A DNA stretch of 64,000 nt from Sphingobium sp. YR768 (lineage in GTDB: Bacteria; Pseudomonadota; Alphaproteobacteria; Sphingomonadales; Sphingomonadaceae): assembly GCF_900111125.1 (NCBI RefSeq), contig NZ_FOGE01000014.1:1-64000 (forward strand), read 5' to 3'. The notes under the pieces are model-generated. The model ran no database searches. It worked only from the letters and a program-made list of their open reading frames with translations, and was not told where the DNA came from. Position 1 is the first letter of the stretch. Each line of letters opens with the position of its first letter. The translations under genes were made by a program, and so were the position numbers. Positions 42,663-51,555 of this stretch are shown piece by piece.

Positions 42663-43603
42663 CCACGAACATCTTCATCGACGGCGGTCACGGCACCACC
42701 GGCATCGAAATCGCCGACCGGCTGGCTGGTCGCCCCGAACTGTCGCTGATCACCGTGCCGGAGGAAAAGCGCCGGGATGCCGGTGCGCGGCGCGACGCGC
42801 TGAACGCCGCCGACATCGTCATCCTCTGCCTGCCGGACGATGCCGCGCGCGAGGCCGTGTCGCTCATCGACAATGACACCACCCGTGTCATCGACGCATC
42901 GACCGCCCATCGCGTCGCGGATGGCTGGACCTATGGCTTCCCCGAACTGGAGCCGGGCCATCGGGACGTGCTGGCGAACAGCCGCTTCGTCGCCAATCCG
43001 GGGTGCTGGCCCACCGGCTTCCTGGCGCTGGTGCGTCCGCTGGTGCTGGCTGGCCTGCTCCCTGCCGACTGGCCGGTGACGGTGTCGGGCGCTTCGGGCT
43101 ATTCGGGCGGCGGCAAGGCGATGATCGCCGATTATGAGGGCGATACGGGCGCACCCAGCGCTTTTCTGCCCTATGGCCTCGGCCTTGGGCACAAGCATGT
43201 GCCGGAAATGACTCGCTATTCCGGCCTCGCCCATCCGCCGCTCTTCGCGCCGGCCGTCGCCAATGCCTATCGCGGCATGATCGTGGAAGTGCCGCTGCAA
43301 CTGCGCGCCATGCCCGGCACACCCTCTGTCGCCGCCATTCAGGATGCGCTGGCCGGCGCTTATGCCGGATCGCCGATCGTCAGCGTCGCCTCCTCGGAAG
43401 ACAGCGCCGCCATGGGCAATGTCACGCTGGAACATGTCGGCGCAACCGACCGGCTCGCCCTGTTCGTCTTCGGCAATGAAGATCGGGGTCAGGCGCGGCT
43501 GGTGGCGGCGCTCGACAATCTGGGCAAGGGCGCTGCGGGCGCCGCCGTGCAGAATCTCAACATATTGGCAGGCCTCCCCGAAACGGCAGGCCTGCGGCTG
43601 TAA
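42659..43603 (+). CDS. argC: N-acetyl-gamma-glutamyl-phosphate reductase, short type
   Basis: A 314-residue oxidoreductase of arginine biosynthesis. It starts with FIDGGHGTTGIEIADRLA (NADPH-binding; a variant of GASGYTG), has VILCLPDDAAREAV and the catalytic cysteine in NPGCWPTGF, then SGASGYSGGGKAM and GLGHKHVPEM. At about 314 residues this is the short class-2 ArgC, lacking the insertion seen in the 340-residue form. It overlaps the NlpC/P60 gene by ATGA (42659-42662), an unexpected pairing of arginine biosynthesis with cell-wall hydrolysis. Confidence 0.93.
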   Translation: MTTNIFIDGGHGTTGIEIADRLAGRPELSLITVPEEKRRDAGARRDALNAADIVILCLPDDAAREAVSLIDNDTTRVIDASTAHRVADGWTYGFPELEPGHRDVLANSRFVANPGCWPTGFLALVRPLVLAGLLPADWPVTVSGASGYSGGGKAMIADYEGDTGAPSAFLPYGLGLGHKHVPEMTRYSGLAHPPLFAPAVANAYRGMIVEVPLQLRAMPGTPSVAAIQDALAGAYAGSPIVSVASSEDSAAMGNVTLEHVGATDRLALFVFGNEDRGQARLVAALDNLGKGAAGAAVQNLNILAGLPETAGLRL

Positions 43604-43609
43604 AAGCCT

Positions 43610-43834
43610 TTAGTGAATGGTGCCGAGTGGCTGGTCGTGCGTCAGCAGCACGATCAGCCTTTCAATCTGCCGCCAGTGGCAGAAATGGATATGATTGCCC
43701 TGATCCAGGCTGCGATCGGCGCGAGCCGCCGCTTCATAGCCGGCATTGGCCCCGAACAGCGCCATCAGTTCGGCAGCGTCCTCATAGGTCTTGCGACCCG
43801 ACAGATATGGCACCTGCATTGCAACCCCGCTCAT
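43610..43834 (-). CDS. Small sphingomonad-type protein
   Basis: A 74-residue soluble protein. The stretch AAELMALFGANAGYEAAARADRSLDQGNHIHFCHWRQIERLIVLL, predicted helical, resembles a family of small sphingomonad proteins of unknown function that end in a WRQI..A pattern. The start could also be the ATG at 43819 (MQVPYLSGRK). It converges with argC, with only six bases between stops. No function is proposed. Confidence 0.55.
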   Translation of the reverse strand: MSGVAMQVPYLSGRKTYEDAAELMALFGANAGYEAAARADRSLDQGNHIHFCHWRQIERLIVLLTHDQPLGTIH

Positions 43835-44051
43835 TGTCTTTTCGACATTTTAGTGGAAGAAGCCATTCAATCTCCGTGCCATTTCAATGCTTTGGCTCAC
43901 ATGGCGGGGCACGAGGGTAAACCCTCCATTAGCCAAGTCCCATATTGACGCATCCATCCCGATATGGGGCATATGGTCCGGAAATGGCGCACCACCGATG
44001 CCGGGACAAAGCCACTGGCCTTCCCGCACTGCCCATGGCAAAACCCGATCC

Positions 44052-44225
44052 ATGACCACGGGCAAGAAGAATCCGACCGGCGCTGGCGCGATCATCGCTT
44101 TCCTGATCCTGGGCGGCGCCATCGTCGGCGGATTTATGGGCCAGCCGAGCATCGGGCTGCTGGCGGGAGCCGGCATCGGCGTCGCGATCGCCCTGCTGCT
44201 CTGGCTGCGCGAACGCGACAAATAA
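44052..44225 (+). CDS. Small two-helix membrane protein
   Basis: A 57-residue protein. A short basic N-terminus (TTGKKNPTG) is followed by two hydrophobic helices, AGAIIAFLILGGAIVGGFMG and IGLLAGAGIGVAIALLLWL, with a charged end (RERDK). The glycine-zipper pattern suggests tight helix packing. I do not recognise the family. The longer frame upstream (to 43887) is not protein-like. It lies 61 bases before the dehydrogenase gene on the same strand. Confidence 0.6.
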   Translation: MTTGKKNPTGAGAIIAFLILGGAIVGGFMGQPSIGLLAGAGIGVAIALLLWLRERDK

Positions 44226-44286
44226 GCGTTACAGCACCTGCGTATCCGCCTTGCCCGGCGCTGCGCCCCGATTTAGACGGGAGCGC

Positions 44287-45612
44287 ATGAACAAACATTT
44301 CATCGTCCTGCCACTCGTCGCTCTGGCTCTGGCCGGCGGCACCTTCCTCTATCTGGCACAGGGCGATAAGGCCCAGTTGCCCGCCGGCGCCGATACGGGC
44401 AAGGAGCCGGTGTTCACCGCCCCGCGCAGCGAGATGCTGCCCACGGTCAACATCGCCGAAGTGAAACCCTGGAAGGGCAATGAACAGCCGGTCGCGGCCA
44501 AAGGGCTGACGGTCGCCCGCTATGCCGATGGCCTCGCCCATCCGCGCTCAATGCTGCGCCTGCCCAATGGCGACATATTGGTGGCCGAAACCAACAGCCC
44601 GCCCCGCCCCGAAACCGGCATCGTCAACCGGGTGATGAACTATCTGATGAACAAGGCGGGCGCCGGCGTCCCCTCCGCCAATCGCATCACCCTGTTGCGG
44701 GATGTCGATGGCGATGGCAAGGCGGAGACCAAGACCGCTTTCCTGACCGGCCTCAACTCGCCTTATGGCATGGCGCTGATCGGCGAAACCCTCTATGTCG
44801 CGAACACCGATGCGCTGATGGCCTTCCCCTATAAGGAAGGCGATACCAAGATCAGCGACAAGGGCCGCAAGATCCTGGACCTGCCCGCTCAGGCGCCCAA
44901 TCAGCACTGGACCAAGTCTCTCGTCGCCAGCCCGCAGGGGCTGCTCTATGTCGGCGTCGGCTCCAACAGCAATATCGGCGACAATGGACTGGAAGTGGAG
45001 AAGGGCCGCGCGCTCGTCCTCGAAGTCAATCCCAGGACCGGCTACAAACGCATCTTCGCCTCCGGCCTGCGCAACCCGGTCGGCCTCGCCTTCGAACCCA
45101 AGAGTGGCGAATTGTGGGGCGTGGTCAATGAACGCGACATGCTGGGCGGCGATCTCGTCCCCGACTATCTGACCCGCGTGGAATTTGGCGCTTTCTATGG
45201 CTGGCCGTGGAATTACTGGGGCGGGTATGAGGATCGCCGCGTGCAGCCGCAGCGCCCGGAAATCCGCGAATATACCAAGCGTCCCGACTATGCGCTGGGC
45301 AACCATGTCGCCCCGCTCGGCCTGACCTTCGCCGACAAGGTGCAGTTGGGTGCACCCTATACCGACGGCGCCTTTGTCGGCCTGCACGGTAGCTGGAACC
45401 GCAAGCCTGCCGCCGGCTATAAAATCGTCTATGTCGGCTTTGCCGATGGCGAGGCAGGCAAGGCCAAGCCGGTCGACGTTCTGACCGGATTCCTCGACAA
45501 GGATGGCGCCGCCCATGGCCGCCCGGTCGACGTGACCGCCGACGCCAAGGGCGCGCTGCTGGTCAGCGACGATGTCGGCGGCGTCGTCTGGCGCGTGACG
45601 AAGGGGCAATAG
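44287..45612 (+). CDS. Sorbosone-dehydrogenase-like PQQ-type sugar dehydrogenase
   Basis: A 441-residue exported protein. A signal/anchor (FIVLPLVALALAGGTFLYL) precedes a six-bladed beta-propeller of the soluble glucose/sorbosone dehydrogenase family: YADGLAHPRSMLRLPNGDILVAET, GLNSPYGMAL, SNIGDNGLEVEKGRALVLEVNP, FASGLRNPVGLAFEPKSGELWGVVNERD, and GAFYGWPWNYWG. The catalytic histidine of GDH is expected near the QHWTKSL block. It would oxidise an aldose or sorbosone in the periplasm with PQQ. The cofactor and substrate are not proved by sequence. A copy of the 66-bp repeat follows 12 bases after the stop. Confidence 0.85.
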   Translation: MNKHFIVLPLVALALAGGTFLYLAQGDKAQLPAGADTGKEPVFTAPRSEMLPTVNIAEVKPWKGNEQPVAAKGLTVARYADGLAHPRSMLRLPNGDILVAETNSPPRPETGIVNRVMNYLMNKAGAGVPSANRITLLRDVDGDGKAETKTAFLTGLNSPYGMALIGETLYVANTDALMAFPYKEGDTKISDKGRKILDLPAQAPNQHWTKSLVASPQGLLYVGVGSNSNIGDNGLEVEKGRALVLEVNPRTGYKRIFASGLRNPVGLAFEPKSGELWGVVNERDMLGGDLVPDYLTRVEFGAFYGWPWNYWGGYEDRRVQPQRPEIREYTKRPDYALGNHVAPLGLTFADKVQLGAPYTDGAFVGLHGSWNRKPAAGYKIVYVGFADGEAGKAKPVDVLTGFLDKDGAAHGRPVDVTADAKGALLVSDDVGGVVWRVTKGQ

Positions 45613-45624
45613 CCACAGGACAAG

Positions 45625-45690
45625 GTGCTCCTGCGAAAGCAGGAGCCCAGTTCCGCGCTCCCGACTGGGCTCCTGCTTTCGCAGGAGCAC
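45625..45690. repeat. 66-bp double-hairpin repeat element, full copy 3
   Basis: 25-base arms identical to copy 1. It lies between two converging genes: 12 bases after the dehydrogenase stop and six bases before the DUF815 stop. Confidence 0.92.
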
Positions 45691-45696
45691 GCCACC

Positions 45697-46515
45697 TTAA
45701 ATCGTCAAACCATTCCGCCCGGCCAACTCAACGACATATTGCCAGGCCACGCGGCCCGAACGACTGCCGCGCTGGGTCGCCCACTGGATCGCCTCCAGCG
45801 GATCGAAGCTGAGGCCCAGCTTGCCGGCATAGCCGCTGACGATCGCGACATAGGCGTCCTGATCGATCGCATGGAAACCCAGGCTCAGCCCAAAACGGTC
45901 GGACAGCGCCATCTTGTCGTCGATCACGTCGCGCGGATTGATCGGATCATCCTGCTCGGCCAGATGCCGCGGCACGATATGGCGGCGATTCGACGTTACA
46001 TAGAGGCGGACATTGGCCGGTCGCGCCGCCGTCCCGCCCTGCAACAGCGACCGCAGCGCGCGCGCATCGCCCACACCATCGCCGTCAAAGCCCAGATCGT
46101 CCAGAAACAGGATGAAAGGCCGGGTCGTCGCACGCAGCAGCGAGAAGAGCTTGGGCAGGCTCGCCAGTTCGTCGATCGCGCATTGCATCAGGGCGATATC
46201 CTGCCCGTCCGCCTGCAATTTGCCGACCACGCCCGCGACTACCGCCGACTTGCCGGTGCCGCGCGCGCCCCACAACAATACGTCATGCGCGGCATGGCCG
46301 GCGGCATGGCGGCGGCTGTTATCCAGCAGCGCGCCCTTCTGGGCGTCGATCCCGCTCAGCAGCGCATAATCCACCGGCGCGAACGCCTCCACCGCATGAA
46401 TGGCATGGCCATCCCATATATAGGCGGATGCGGTCGCCAGATCGGCAGACACGGGCGGCGGCGGGGCCAGGCGCTCCAGCGCCTCGGCAATGCGGGTCAG
46501 AAGGGCTTCGCTCAT
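45697..46515 (-). CDS. DUF815-family AAA-type ATPase
   Basis: A 272-residue cytoplasmic ATPase. Walker A is GARGTGKSAVV, Walker B is FILFLDDLGFD, and a later polar strand (VRLYVTSNRRHI) plays the role of sensor 1. The sequence VDYALLSGIDAQKGALLDNSRRH ahead of Walker A is typical of DUF815, a single-copy family of unknown function common in proteobacteria. No partner is evident. It lies between the double-hairpin repeat and a large palindrome. Confidence 0.85.
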   Translation of the reverse strand: MSEALLTRIAEALERLAPPPPVSADLATASAYIWDGHAIHAVEAFAPVDYALLSGIDAQKGALLDNSRRHAAGHAAHDVLLWGARGTGKSAVVAGVVGKLQADGQDIALMQCAIDELASLPKLFSLLRATTRPFILFLDDLGFDGDGVGDARALRSLLQGGTAARPANVRLYVTSNRRHIVPRHLAEQDDPINPRDVIDDKMALSDRFGLSLGFHAIDQDAYVAIVSGYAGKLGLSFDPLEAIQWATQRGSRSGRVAWQYVVELAGRNGLTI

Positions 46516-46564
46516 GGCGGCGGCTTAACCGTCGATCCTGCGTCCGACAAGTTACCTTAGAGTT

Positions 46565-46680
46565 TGTTTGGAAATGCGCCTCTGGCGCATCCGCACCGGC
46601 CTTCAAACGAGTCACGTGCCTCGTTTGAAGGCCGGTGCGGTTCTTGAAATGCGCTCTTTCGCGCATTTCCAAACAGACTC
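46565..46680. repeat. Nested palindrome, related to the 410-435 and 18480 repeats
   Basis: The inner arms CCGCACCGGCCTTCAAACGAG (46591-46611) and their exact reverse complement (46620-46640) are flanked by GGAAATGCGC..GCGCATTTCC sub-palindromes and an outer GTTTG..CAAAC. The motif aaatgcgctctttcgcgcattt recurs at 410-435, and the TTCAAACGAG core recurs near 18470. Located in the 5' region of tsaC. Confidence 0.8.
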
Positions 46681-46756
46681 ACATATTCCCACTTTGTCAT
46701 GGTCGTTACGCAATGGCCTTTTACTCGCGGAAATCGGGGACTATATCGCGGGGGCC

Positions 46757-47710
46757 GTGACTATCGCACAATCAGCCTTTTCCACCCGATCCTGCCCCTA
46801 TGGCGCCGAGGCGCTGCGGGAGGCGGCCCTTCTGATCCGCGCCGGAGAACCGGTCGCCGTTCCCACCGAAACCGTCTATGGCCTGGCCGCCGACGCCACC
46901 GACAGCAGCGCCGTCGCCGCGATCTACAGCGCGAAAGGGCGGCCCAGCTTCAATCCGCTGATCGTGCATGTCGCCGATCGCGACATGGCGCAAAGGCTGG
47001 CGGATTTCTCGCCCGTCGCCGCGAAACTGGCCGATCGCTTCTGGCCCGGCCCGCTGACGCTGGTGTTGCCCGTGCGCGCCGACAGCGGCCTGTCGCCGCT
47101 CGTCATGGCCGGCCTACCGACCGTGGCGCTGCGCCTGCCCGCTCATCCGGCGATGCGCGCGCTGATCCGCGAAAGCGGTTGCCCCCTCGCCGCCCCGTCC
47201 GCCAACCGCAGCGGATCGATCAGCCCGACCCGGGCCGAACATGTGCTCGCCAGCCTGAATGGCAAGATCCGCATGATCCTGGACGAAGGCCCGACCAGCG
47301 AGGGCCTGGAATCCACCATCGCCGCCCCGGAAGCCGACCGCGTCCGCCTGCTGCGCCCCGGCCCGGTGACGGCTGCGATGCTGGAGGAGGCGACCGGCCT
47401 GCCCGTCACGACCGGCGGCGACGCGAAAATCGAGGCGCCCGGCCAGCTCGAAAGCCATTATGCCCCGTCAAAGCCGGTGCGGCTGGATGCGCTGCGCGCG
47501 GAGAAGGATGAATATCTGATCGGCTTCGGGCTGATGCCCTGCCATATCAATCTCAGCCCGGAGGCCGATTTGCGGGAAGCCGCCGCCAATCTGTTCGCCG
47601 CGCTGCACATCGCCGACGCCAGCGCCACGCCGCGTATCGCCGTGGCGCCCATCCCGATCGAGGGGATAGGCGCCGCGATCAACGACCGGCTGAAACGCGC
47701 GGCCGCCTGA
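46757..47710 (+). CDS. tsaC: L-threonylcarbamoyladenylate synthase
   Basis: A 317-residue Sua5-type enzyme that makes threonylcarbamoyl-AMP for the t6A modification of tRNA. Motifs: VPTETVYGLAADATD, IYSAKGRPSFNPLIVH, RFWPGPLTLVLP, PTVALRLPAHPA, LAAPSANRSGSISPT, LDEGPTSEGLESTI, LRPGPVT. The extra C-terminal part (ESHYAPSKPVRLD and onward) is the Sua5 domain, so this is the long type. The start is uncertain: I chose GTG 46757, but its ribosome site is poor. A frame extension to 46568 passes through the palindrome and is probably not translated. Confidence 0.9.
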   Translation: MTIAQSAFSTRSCPYGAEALREAALLIRAGEPVAVPTETVYGLAADATDSSAVAAIYSAKGRPSFNPLIVHVADRDMAQRLADFSPVAAKLADRFWPGPLTLVLPVRADSGLSPLVMAGLPTVALRLPAHPAMRALIRESGCPLAAPSANRSGSISPTRAEHVLASLNGKIRMILDEGPTSEGLESTIAAPEADRVRLLRPGPVTAAMLEEATGLPVTTGGDAKIEAPGQLESHYAPSKPVRLDALRAEKDEYLIGFGLMPCHINLSPEADLREAAANLFAALHIADASATPRIAVAPIPIEGIGAAINDRLKRAAA

Positions 47711-47739
47711 TCCGGCCTGATCTCCGGGCGGTCAATCCG

Positions 47740-48006
47740 TCAACCGCAATTACCGTAACCGGCCTCCCGGCACTGCTTGCGCCGTTCCTTGTCCGCTTTC
47801 TTCCGCTCCTTGCCTTCGCGCGCTTCCTGCTTGCGCATCTTGCGGCCATAATTGCGGTCGGCCTCTTCCTGGCTCGTCGTCGTCCAGTCGACCACCTGCG
47901 ATCCGGCCCGCACCGGCGCCGTCACCACATTCGCCACCGTCCGCACGCAGCCCGGCAGCGCCAGCAACAGCATCGGCGCAGCGATCAGCATCTTCTTCAT
48001 CATCAT
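47740..48006 (-). CDS. Small basic lipoprotein
   Basis: An 88-residue lipoprotein with lipobox LLALPGC (cysteine near residue 19). The mature part is highly charged (EEADRNYGRKMRKQEAREGKERKKADKERRKQCREAGYGNCG), with three cysteines in total, one lipid-modified. The charged helix could cross to or bind peptidoglycan or RNA. Three successive ATG codons (48006, 48003, 48000) make the start ambiguous. I do not recognise the family. Confidence 0.6.
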   Translation of the reverse strand: MMMKKMLIAAPMLLLALPGCVRTVANVVTAPVRAGSQVVDWTTTSQEEADRNYGRKMRKQEAREGKERKKADKERRKQCREAGYGNCG

Positions 48007-48326
48007 CCGTCCCCCGACCATCGGTTCGCCGCGTCCCTATCATGGTTCAGATGAACCATCGACTAAGGACGCCTCAAAACAGGATGGACCGTTGGAGGCG
48101 ATTGGGGCGGGAGAGGTCATTCTTTCTACCCCTCTCTCTTGAGGGAGAGGGGTGCGATGACTTGGCTGCTTGCTGCCCTAGTCGTAGCTGGGTGAGGGAG
48201 AATGCAGGCTCACCCAATCGCGCGCGCCTATCCCCTGTCCCCCTCATCCAACTCCGCCTAAGCGCCTTCGTCGCTAAGGCTTCATATCCTTCTCCTTCAA
48301 GGGAGAAGGTAAATTAACAGCCCCCC
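48007..48326. repeat. Intergenic region with the CTTGG-CTGCTTGCTGCC repeat, copy 2
   Basis: No gene is supported here. 48130-48312 carries ACCCCTCTCTCTTGAGGGAGAGGGGT, then GACTTGGCTGCTTGCTGCCCTAG, and a right end CCTTCTCCTTCAAGGGAGAAGG, matching copies at 18352-18512 and 57838-57912. The open frame 48042-48317 is composed of this repeat. Confidence 0.7.
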
Positions 48327-48860
48327 TTACCCCTCGATCCGCGCCGCAAAGCCCTTGCGCAGCTTGGCCAGCTTGGGCGGGATCACCGCCATGCAATAGG
48401 GGTTCTGGTCGCCGACCCGGTCCCAATATTTCTGGTGATAATCCTCCGCCGGATACCAGGGCGCGTCCGGTTCGATCGCGGTGACGATCGGGTCGCTCTG
48501 GTCCGCCTGCGCCCGCTCGATCCCGGCGCGCGCTTCCGCTTCCTGTTCCGCCGAATGGGGGAAGATGGCGGACCGATATTGGGTGCCGATATCATTGCCC
48601 TGCCGGTTCAGCGTCGTGGGATTATGCGTAGCGAAGAAGATGTCGAGCAGGTCGGCATAGCCAATGACCGAAGGGTCATAGGTGATGCGGATCGCCTCGG
48701 CATGATCGGTCGCGCCCGAACAGACCTGCTCATAGGTCGGGTTGGGCAGCTTGCCGCCAATATAGCCGCTCTCCACGCCCTCGACGCCCTTCAGATTCTG
48801 ATAGACCGCCTCCGTGCACCAGAAGCAGCCCCCGGCCAGCGTCGCGATTTCCTGCGTCAT
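48327..48860 (-). CDS. msrA: Peptide-methionine (S)-S-oxide reductase
   Basis: A 177-residue repair enzyme with the [17 protein letters not shown] signature (catalytic Cys 12, with Cys 15), [27 protein letters not shown], and the [28 protein letters not shown] block. It reduces the S-epimer of methionine sulfoxide with thioredoxin. It lies 42 bases downstream of the fadD stop on the same strand, and may be co-transcribed. Confidence 0.95.
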   Translation of the reverse strand: MTQEIATLAGGCFWCTEAVYQNLKGVEGVESGYIGGKLPNPTYEQVCSGATDHAEAIRITYDPSVIGYADLLDIFFATHNPTTLNRQGNDIGTQYRSAIFPHSAEQEAEARAGIERAQADQSDPIVTAIEPDAPWYPAEDYHQKYWDRVGDQNPYCMAVIPPKLAKLRKGFAARIEG

Positions 48861-48902
48861 TGATCATTCCCTATCCGTGTTTGGCCGCACAGATAGGGAG
48901 GA

Positions 48903-50609
48903 TCAGGCCGCTGTTCCAGCCTCTTCCCGCGCCGCTTCCGCCTTGGCCCGTTCCTCGGCCACCAGTTCCTTGCGGGACAGCTTGCCGACCAGCGTCTTGG
49001 GCAGGTTCAGGCGCACTTCCACCTCGCACACCCGCTCATGCTTGCCCAGTTGCGGGTTCAGCCAGTCCTTCAGGCCCGGCCCGTCAATCTCCGCGCCCTC
49101 GTTCAGCGTCACGAACGCCTTGGGCTGCTCGCCGCGATAGCGATCGGGCACGCCGATCACCAGCGCCTCCTTGACCGCCGGATGATGATAGAGGACCGCC
49201 TCGACCTGGCTCGGAAACACCTTGAACCCGCCGACCGCGATCATATCCTTCAGCCGGTCGACGATCTTCACATAACCATCTTCGTCGATGATGCCCACGT
49301 CACCGGTGCGTACAAACTCGCCGACGAACACCTGCGCATCCGCATCGGGCCTGTTCCAATAGCCCTTCATGATCTGCGGCCCGGCAAAGAGCAGTTCGCC
49401 CGGCTCGCCCTCCGGCGGCGGCTTCGTGGGGTCTTCGCGATCGACCAGCTTGACGCGCGTGCCCGGCACCGGCTGCCCCACCGTCCCGGTCTTGTTCAGC
49501 CCTTCATAGGGATTGGAACAGACGATCGGACTGGTTTCGGTCAGGCCATAACCCTCGATCAGCTTGGCGCCCGTCGCCGCCTCGAACTTCTGCTTCACCT
49601 CCAGCGGCAGCGGCGCGCCCCCGGAAATGCACGCCCGCAGCGAAGAAAAATCGACATTGCGGATCGCGGGATGGTCCAGCAGCGCCTGATACATGGTCGG
49701 CACACCCGGCAGCGACGTGGCCTTCACCCGCTGCACCGCCGCCAGCACCTGCGCCGCGTCGAAGCGCGGCAGCATCACCATCTCGCCGCCATTGATGACG
49801 GTGCGGTTGAGCGTGCAGGTATTGGCGAACACATGAAAGAAGGGCAGCACCGCGATGATCCGGTCGGCCTCATGCGCATGCGGATCGATCGCCTGCGCCT
49901 GCCGCGCATTGGCGGTCAGATTCTGGTGCGTCAGCATCGCCCCCTTGGGCGTGCCGGTGGTGCCGCCGGTATATTGCAGCAGCGCGATGTCGTTGACGGG
50001 GTCGATCGGCGCCACCGCGCAATCGCCCTTGTTCGCCATGAACCGATCATAGCGGATCACGCGCGGATCATCGGGCAGAGGGGTGCATTCGCTCGCCTTG
50101 AACCAGCGGAACAGCAGCGACTTGACCGGCGACAGCACCTCGGCGACCGATCCGACGATCAGCGTTTCCAGCGTGCTTTCCTCCAGCACCTTGAGCGCCG
50201 TCGGCAACAGCGCCTTGGCCGACAAAGTGAACAGGATCTTCGTGCCGCTATCCTCGACCTGATGCTCCAGCTCGGCGGCGGTATAGAGGGGGGAGAAATT
50301 GACGACGATCGCGCCGGCCGTCAGCGCGCCATAATAGGCCGCGACATAATGGGGCGTGTTGGGCAGGTACAGGCCGACCCGGTCGCCCTTCTTCACCCCC
50401 CGCGCCTGCAATCCGCAGGCGATCCGGCGGATCTGATCATGCATCTCGCCATAGCTGAACTTGCGGCCCATGAAGTCGATCATATGGGCATGGGGATGCG
50501 CCTTGACGCTTGCCTCCACCATCTCGCCCATCGACATCGGGGTGAATGTCTGGTCCCAGGCCGACGGGTGCTGGTACCGCTCTCTCCAGATTTTTTCTGT
50601 CTTCTCCAT
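48903..50609 (-). CDS. fadD: Long-chain fatty-acid-CoA ligase
   Basis: A 568-residue adenylate-forming enzyme. Motifs: the P-loop LLQYTGGTTGTPKGAMLTHQN, the linker/A5 block GYGLTETSPIVCSNP, the A7 motif VRTGDVGIIDEDGYVKIVDRLKDMI, and the lysine-bearing C-terminal domain (AKAEAAREEAG end; GKLSRKELVAEER contains the catalytic lysine). It activates fatty acids for beta-oxidation or phospholipid use. Length and the QLLSRGVKKGDRVGLYLPN-like block (QARGVKKGDRVGLYLPN) match FadD. It is the first gene of a minus-strand pair with msrA. Confidence 0.93.
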   Translation of the reverse strand: MEKTEKIWRERYQHPSAWDQTFTPMSMGEMVEASVKAHPHAHMIDFMGRKFSYGEMHDQIRRIACGLQARGVKKGDRVGLYLPNTPHYVAAYYGALTAGAIVVNFSPLYTAAELEHQVEDSGTKILFTLSAKALLPTALKVLEESTLETLIVGSVAEVLSPVKSLLFRWFKASECTPLPDDPRVIRYDRFMANKGDCAVAPIDPVNDIALLQYTGGTTGTPKGAMLTHQNLTANARQAQAIDPHAHEADRIIAVLPFFHVFANTCTLNRTVINGGEMVMLPRFDAAQVLAAVQRVKATSLPGVPTMYQALLDHPAIRNVDFSSLRACISGGAPLPLEVKQKFEAATGAKLIEGYGLTETSPIVCSNPYEGLNKTGTVGQPVPGTRVKLVDREDPTKPPPEGEPGELLFAGPQIMKGYWNRPDADAQVFVGEFVRTGDVGIIDEDGYVKIVDRLKDMIAVGGFKVFPSQVEAVLYHHPAVKEALVIGVPDRYRGEQPKAFVTLNEGAEIDGPGLKDWLNPQLGKHERVCEVEVRLNLPKTLVGKLSRKELVAEERAKAEAAREEAGTAA

Positions 50610-50659
50610 GCCCGAAGTCTATGGGCATGACGCACTTTACGCAAGCGTCAACCAACGCA

Positions 50660-50697
50660 AAAAGGGCCGCGCCGAAATGCCGGCGCGGCCCTTAAAA
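50660..50697 (-). terminator. Terminator after the trcR gene
   Basis: The stem AAGGGCCGCGCC / GGCGCGGCCCTT with a short loop lies 49 bases beyond the trcR stop (minus strand), between it and fadD. An A-run/T-run borders it. Confidence 0.75.
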
Positions 50698-50745
50698 TTG
50701 CTGCATCGCAGCGACTTAGAACAAGCCGCCGATGACGCTACGGCA

Positions 50746-51444
50746 TCACGCCTCGCCCTTGTTCCCGCCGAACGGGTCCAGGATCGTGGCACTGCCGGAG
50801 ATGAAGACGGACTCGCTCTTGAGCGCATCCTCCGCGCGGCGCGCGGCGTCGTCGCGCTCGCGGCGCAGTTCGTTGATCAGCGCCTCGCGGTCGCCATCCA
50901 GACGCGAATCGGTCGGCGCTTCGATGCCTGCCTTCTTCGCGGCCTTGGTCACCAGGCCGTCCAGTTCGCGCTGCGAACACAGGCCCAGCGTCACCGGGTC
51001 CTTGGGCGTGATGTTGCTGATGTTCCAGTGCGTCCGATCGCGGATCGCCGCGATGGTCGTGCGCGTGGTGCCGATCAGCTTGCCGATCGCGCCGTCCGAA
51101 ATCTCCGGATGGTTGCGCAGGATCCAGGCGATGCCGTCCGGCTTGTCCTGACGCTTGCTGACCGGGGTGTAACGCGGCCCCTTGGTGCGGCGGACCGGCT
51201 CGGGGCCCTTCAGCATCTTCAGCTTGTAATCGGGGTTGCTTTCGCCCTTGTGGATTTCGTCCATGGTGATTTCATGGGCGCGCACCGGATCGCGGCCGGT
51301 ATATTTGATGCTGGCGGTGTCATCGGCGATCGCCTGCACTTCCAATATGTGGAGCCCACAGAATTCCGCGATCTGGTCGAAGCTCAGAGCGCTGTTGTCG
51401 ACCAGCCAGCTGGCGGTCGCGTGGGGCATGAGAGGCTGGGACAC
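50746..51444 (-). CDS. trcR: TrcR-like DUF1013 cell-cycle transcriptional regulator
   Basis: A 232-residue protein read from GTG 51444, with GGAGAAG six bases upstream. The N-terminus (PLMPHATASWLVDNSALSFDQIAEFCGLHILEVQAIADD) is the diagnostic DUF1013 start. The middle contains PDGIAWILRNHPEISDGAIGKLIGTTRTTIAAIRDRTHWN, a helix-turn-helix, and the end is a charged helix. It is conserved in alphaproteobacteria and was linked to cell-cycle transcription in Caulobacter work. An upstream in-frame ATG (51528) would begin in the hairpin region and is unlikely. Monocistronic, with a terminator on either side. Confidence 0.88.
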   Translation of the reverse strand: MSQPLMPHATASWLVDNSALSFDQIAEFCGLHILEVQAIADDTASIKYTGRDPVRAHEITMDEIHKGESNPDYKLKMLKGPEPVRRTKGPRYTPVSKRQDKPDGIAWILRNHPEISDGAIGKLIGTTRTTIAAIRDRTHWNISNITPKDPVTLGLCSQRELDGLVTKAAKKAGIEAPTDSRLDGDREALINELRRERDDAARRAEDALKSESVFISGSATILDPFGGNKGEA

Positions 51445-51465
51445 GGGGGTCTTCTCCGGCGTAAA

Positions 51466-51495
51466 AACGATAAGGGCCGCCCAAGCAGGGCGGCC
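51466..51495 (-). terminator. Terminator of the glycosyltransferase/phosphoesterase unit
   Basis: The stem GGCCGCCC / GGGCGGCC with an AAGCA-type loop is followed on the minus strand by CTTATCGTTTTT. It lies between the GT4 stop (51556) and trcR start, so it closes the upstream transcription unit. Confidence 0.7.
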
Positions 51496-51555
51496 ACGAC
51501 GGATCAGAGATAGAACATCCCGCCGCATCCGGCAACAGAATCCTTGGGAAAAGCG

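Noticed and set aside
46568..46756. N-terminal extension of tsaC
   Set aside because: It passes through a palindrome and has no family similarity; the Sua5 domain starts after 46757.
48042..48317. 91-codon plus-strand ORF
   Set aside because: Made entirely of a dispersed repeat.
49038..50630. 530-codon plus-strand frame opposite fadD
   Set aside because: Antisense shadow; no recognisable motif and strong FadD motifs on the other strand.
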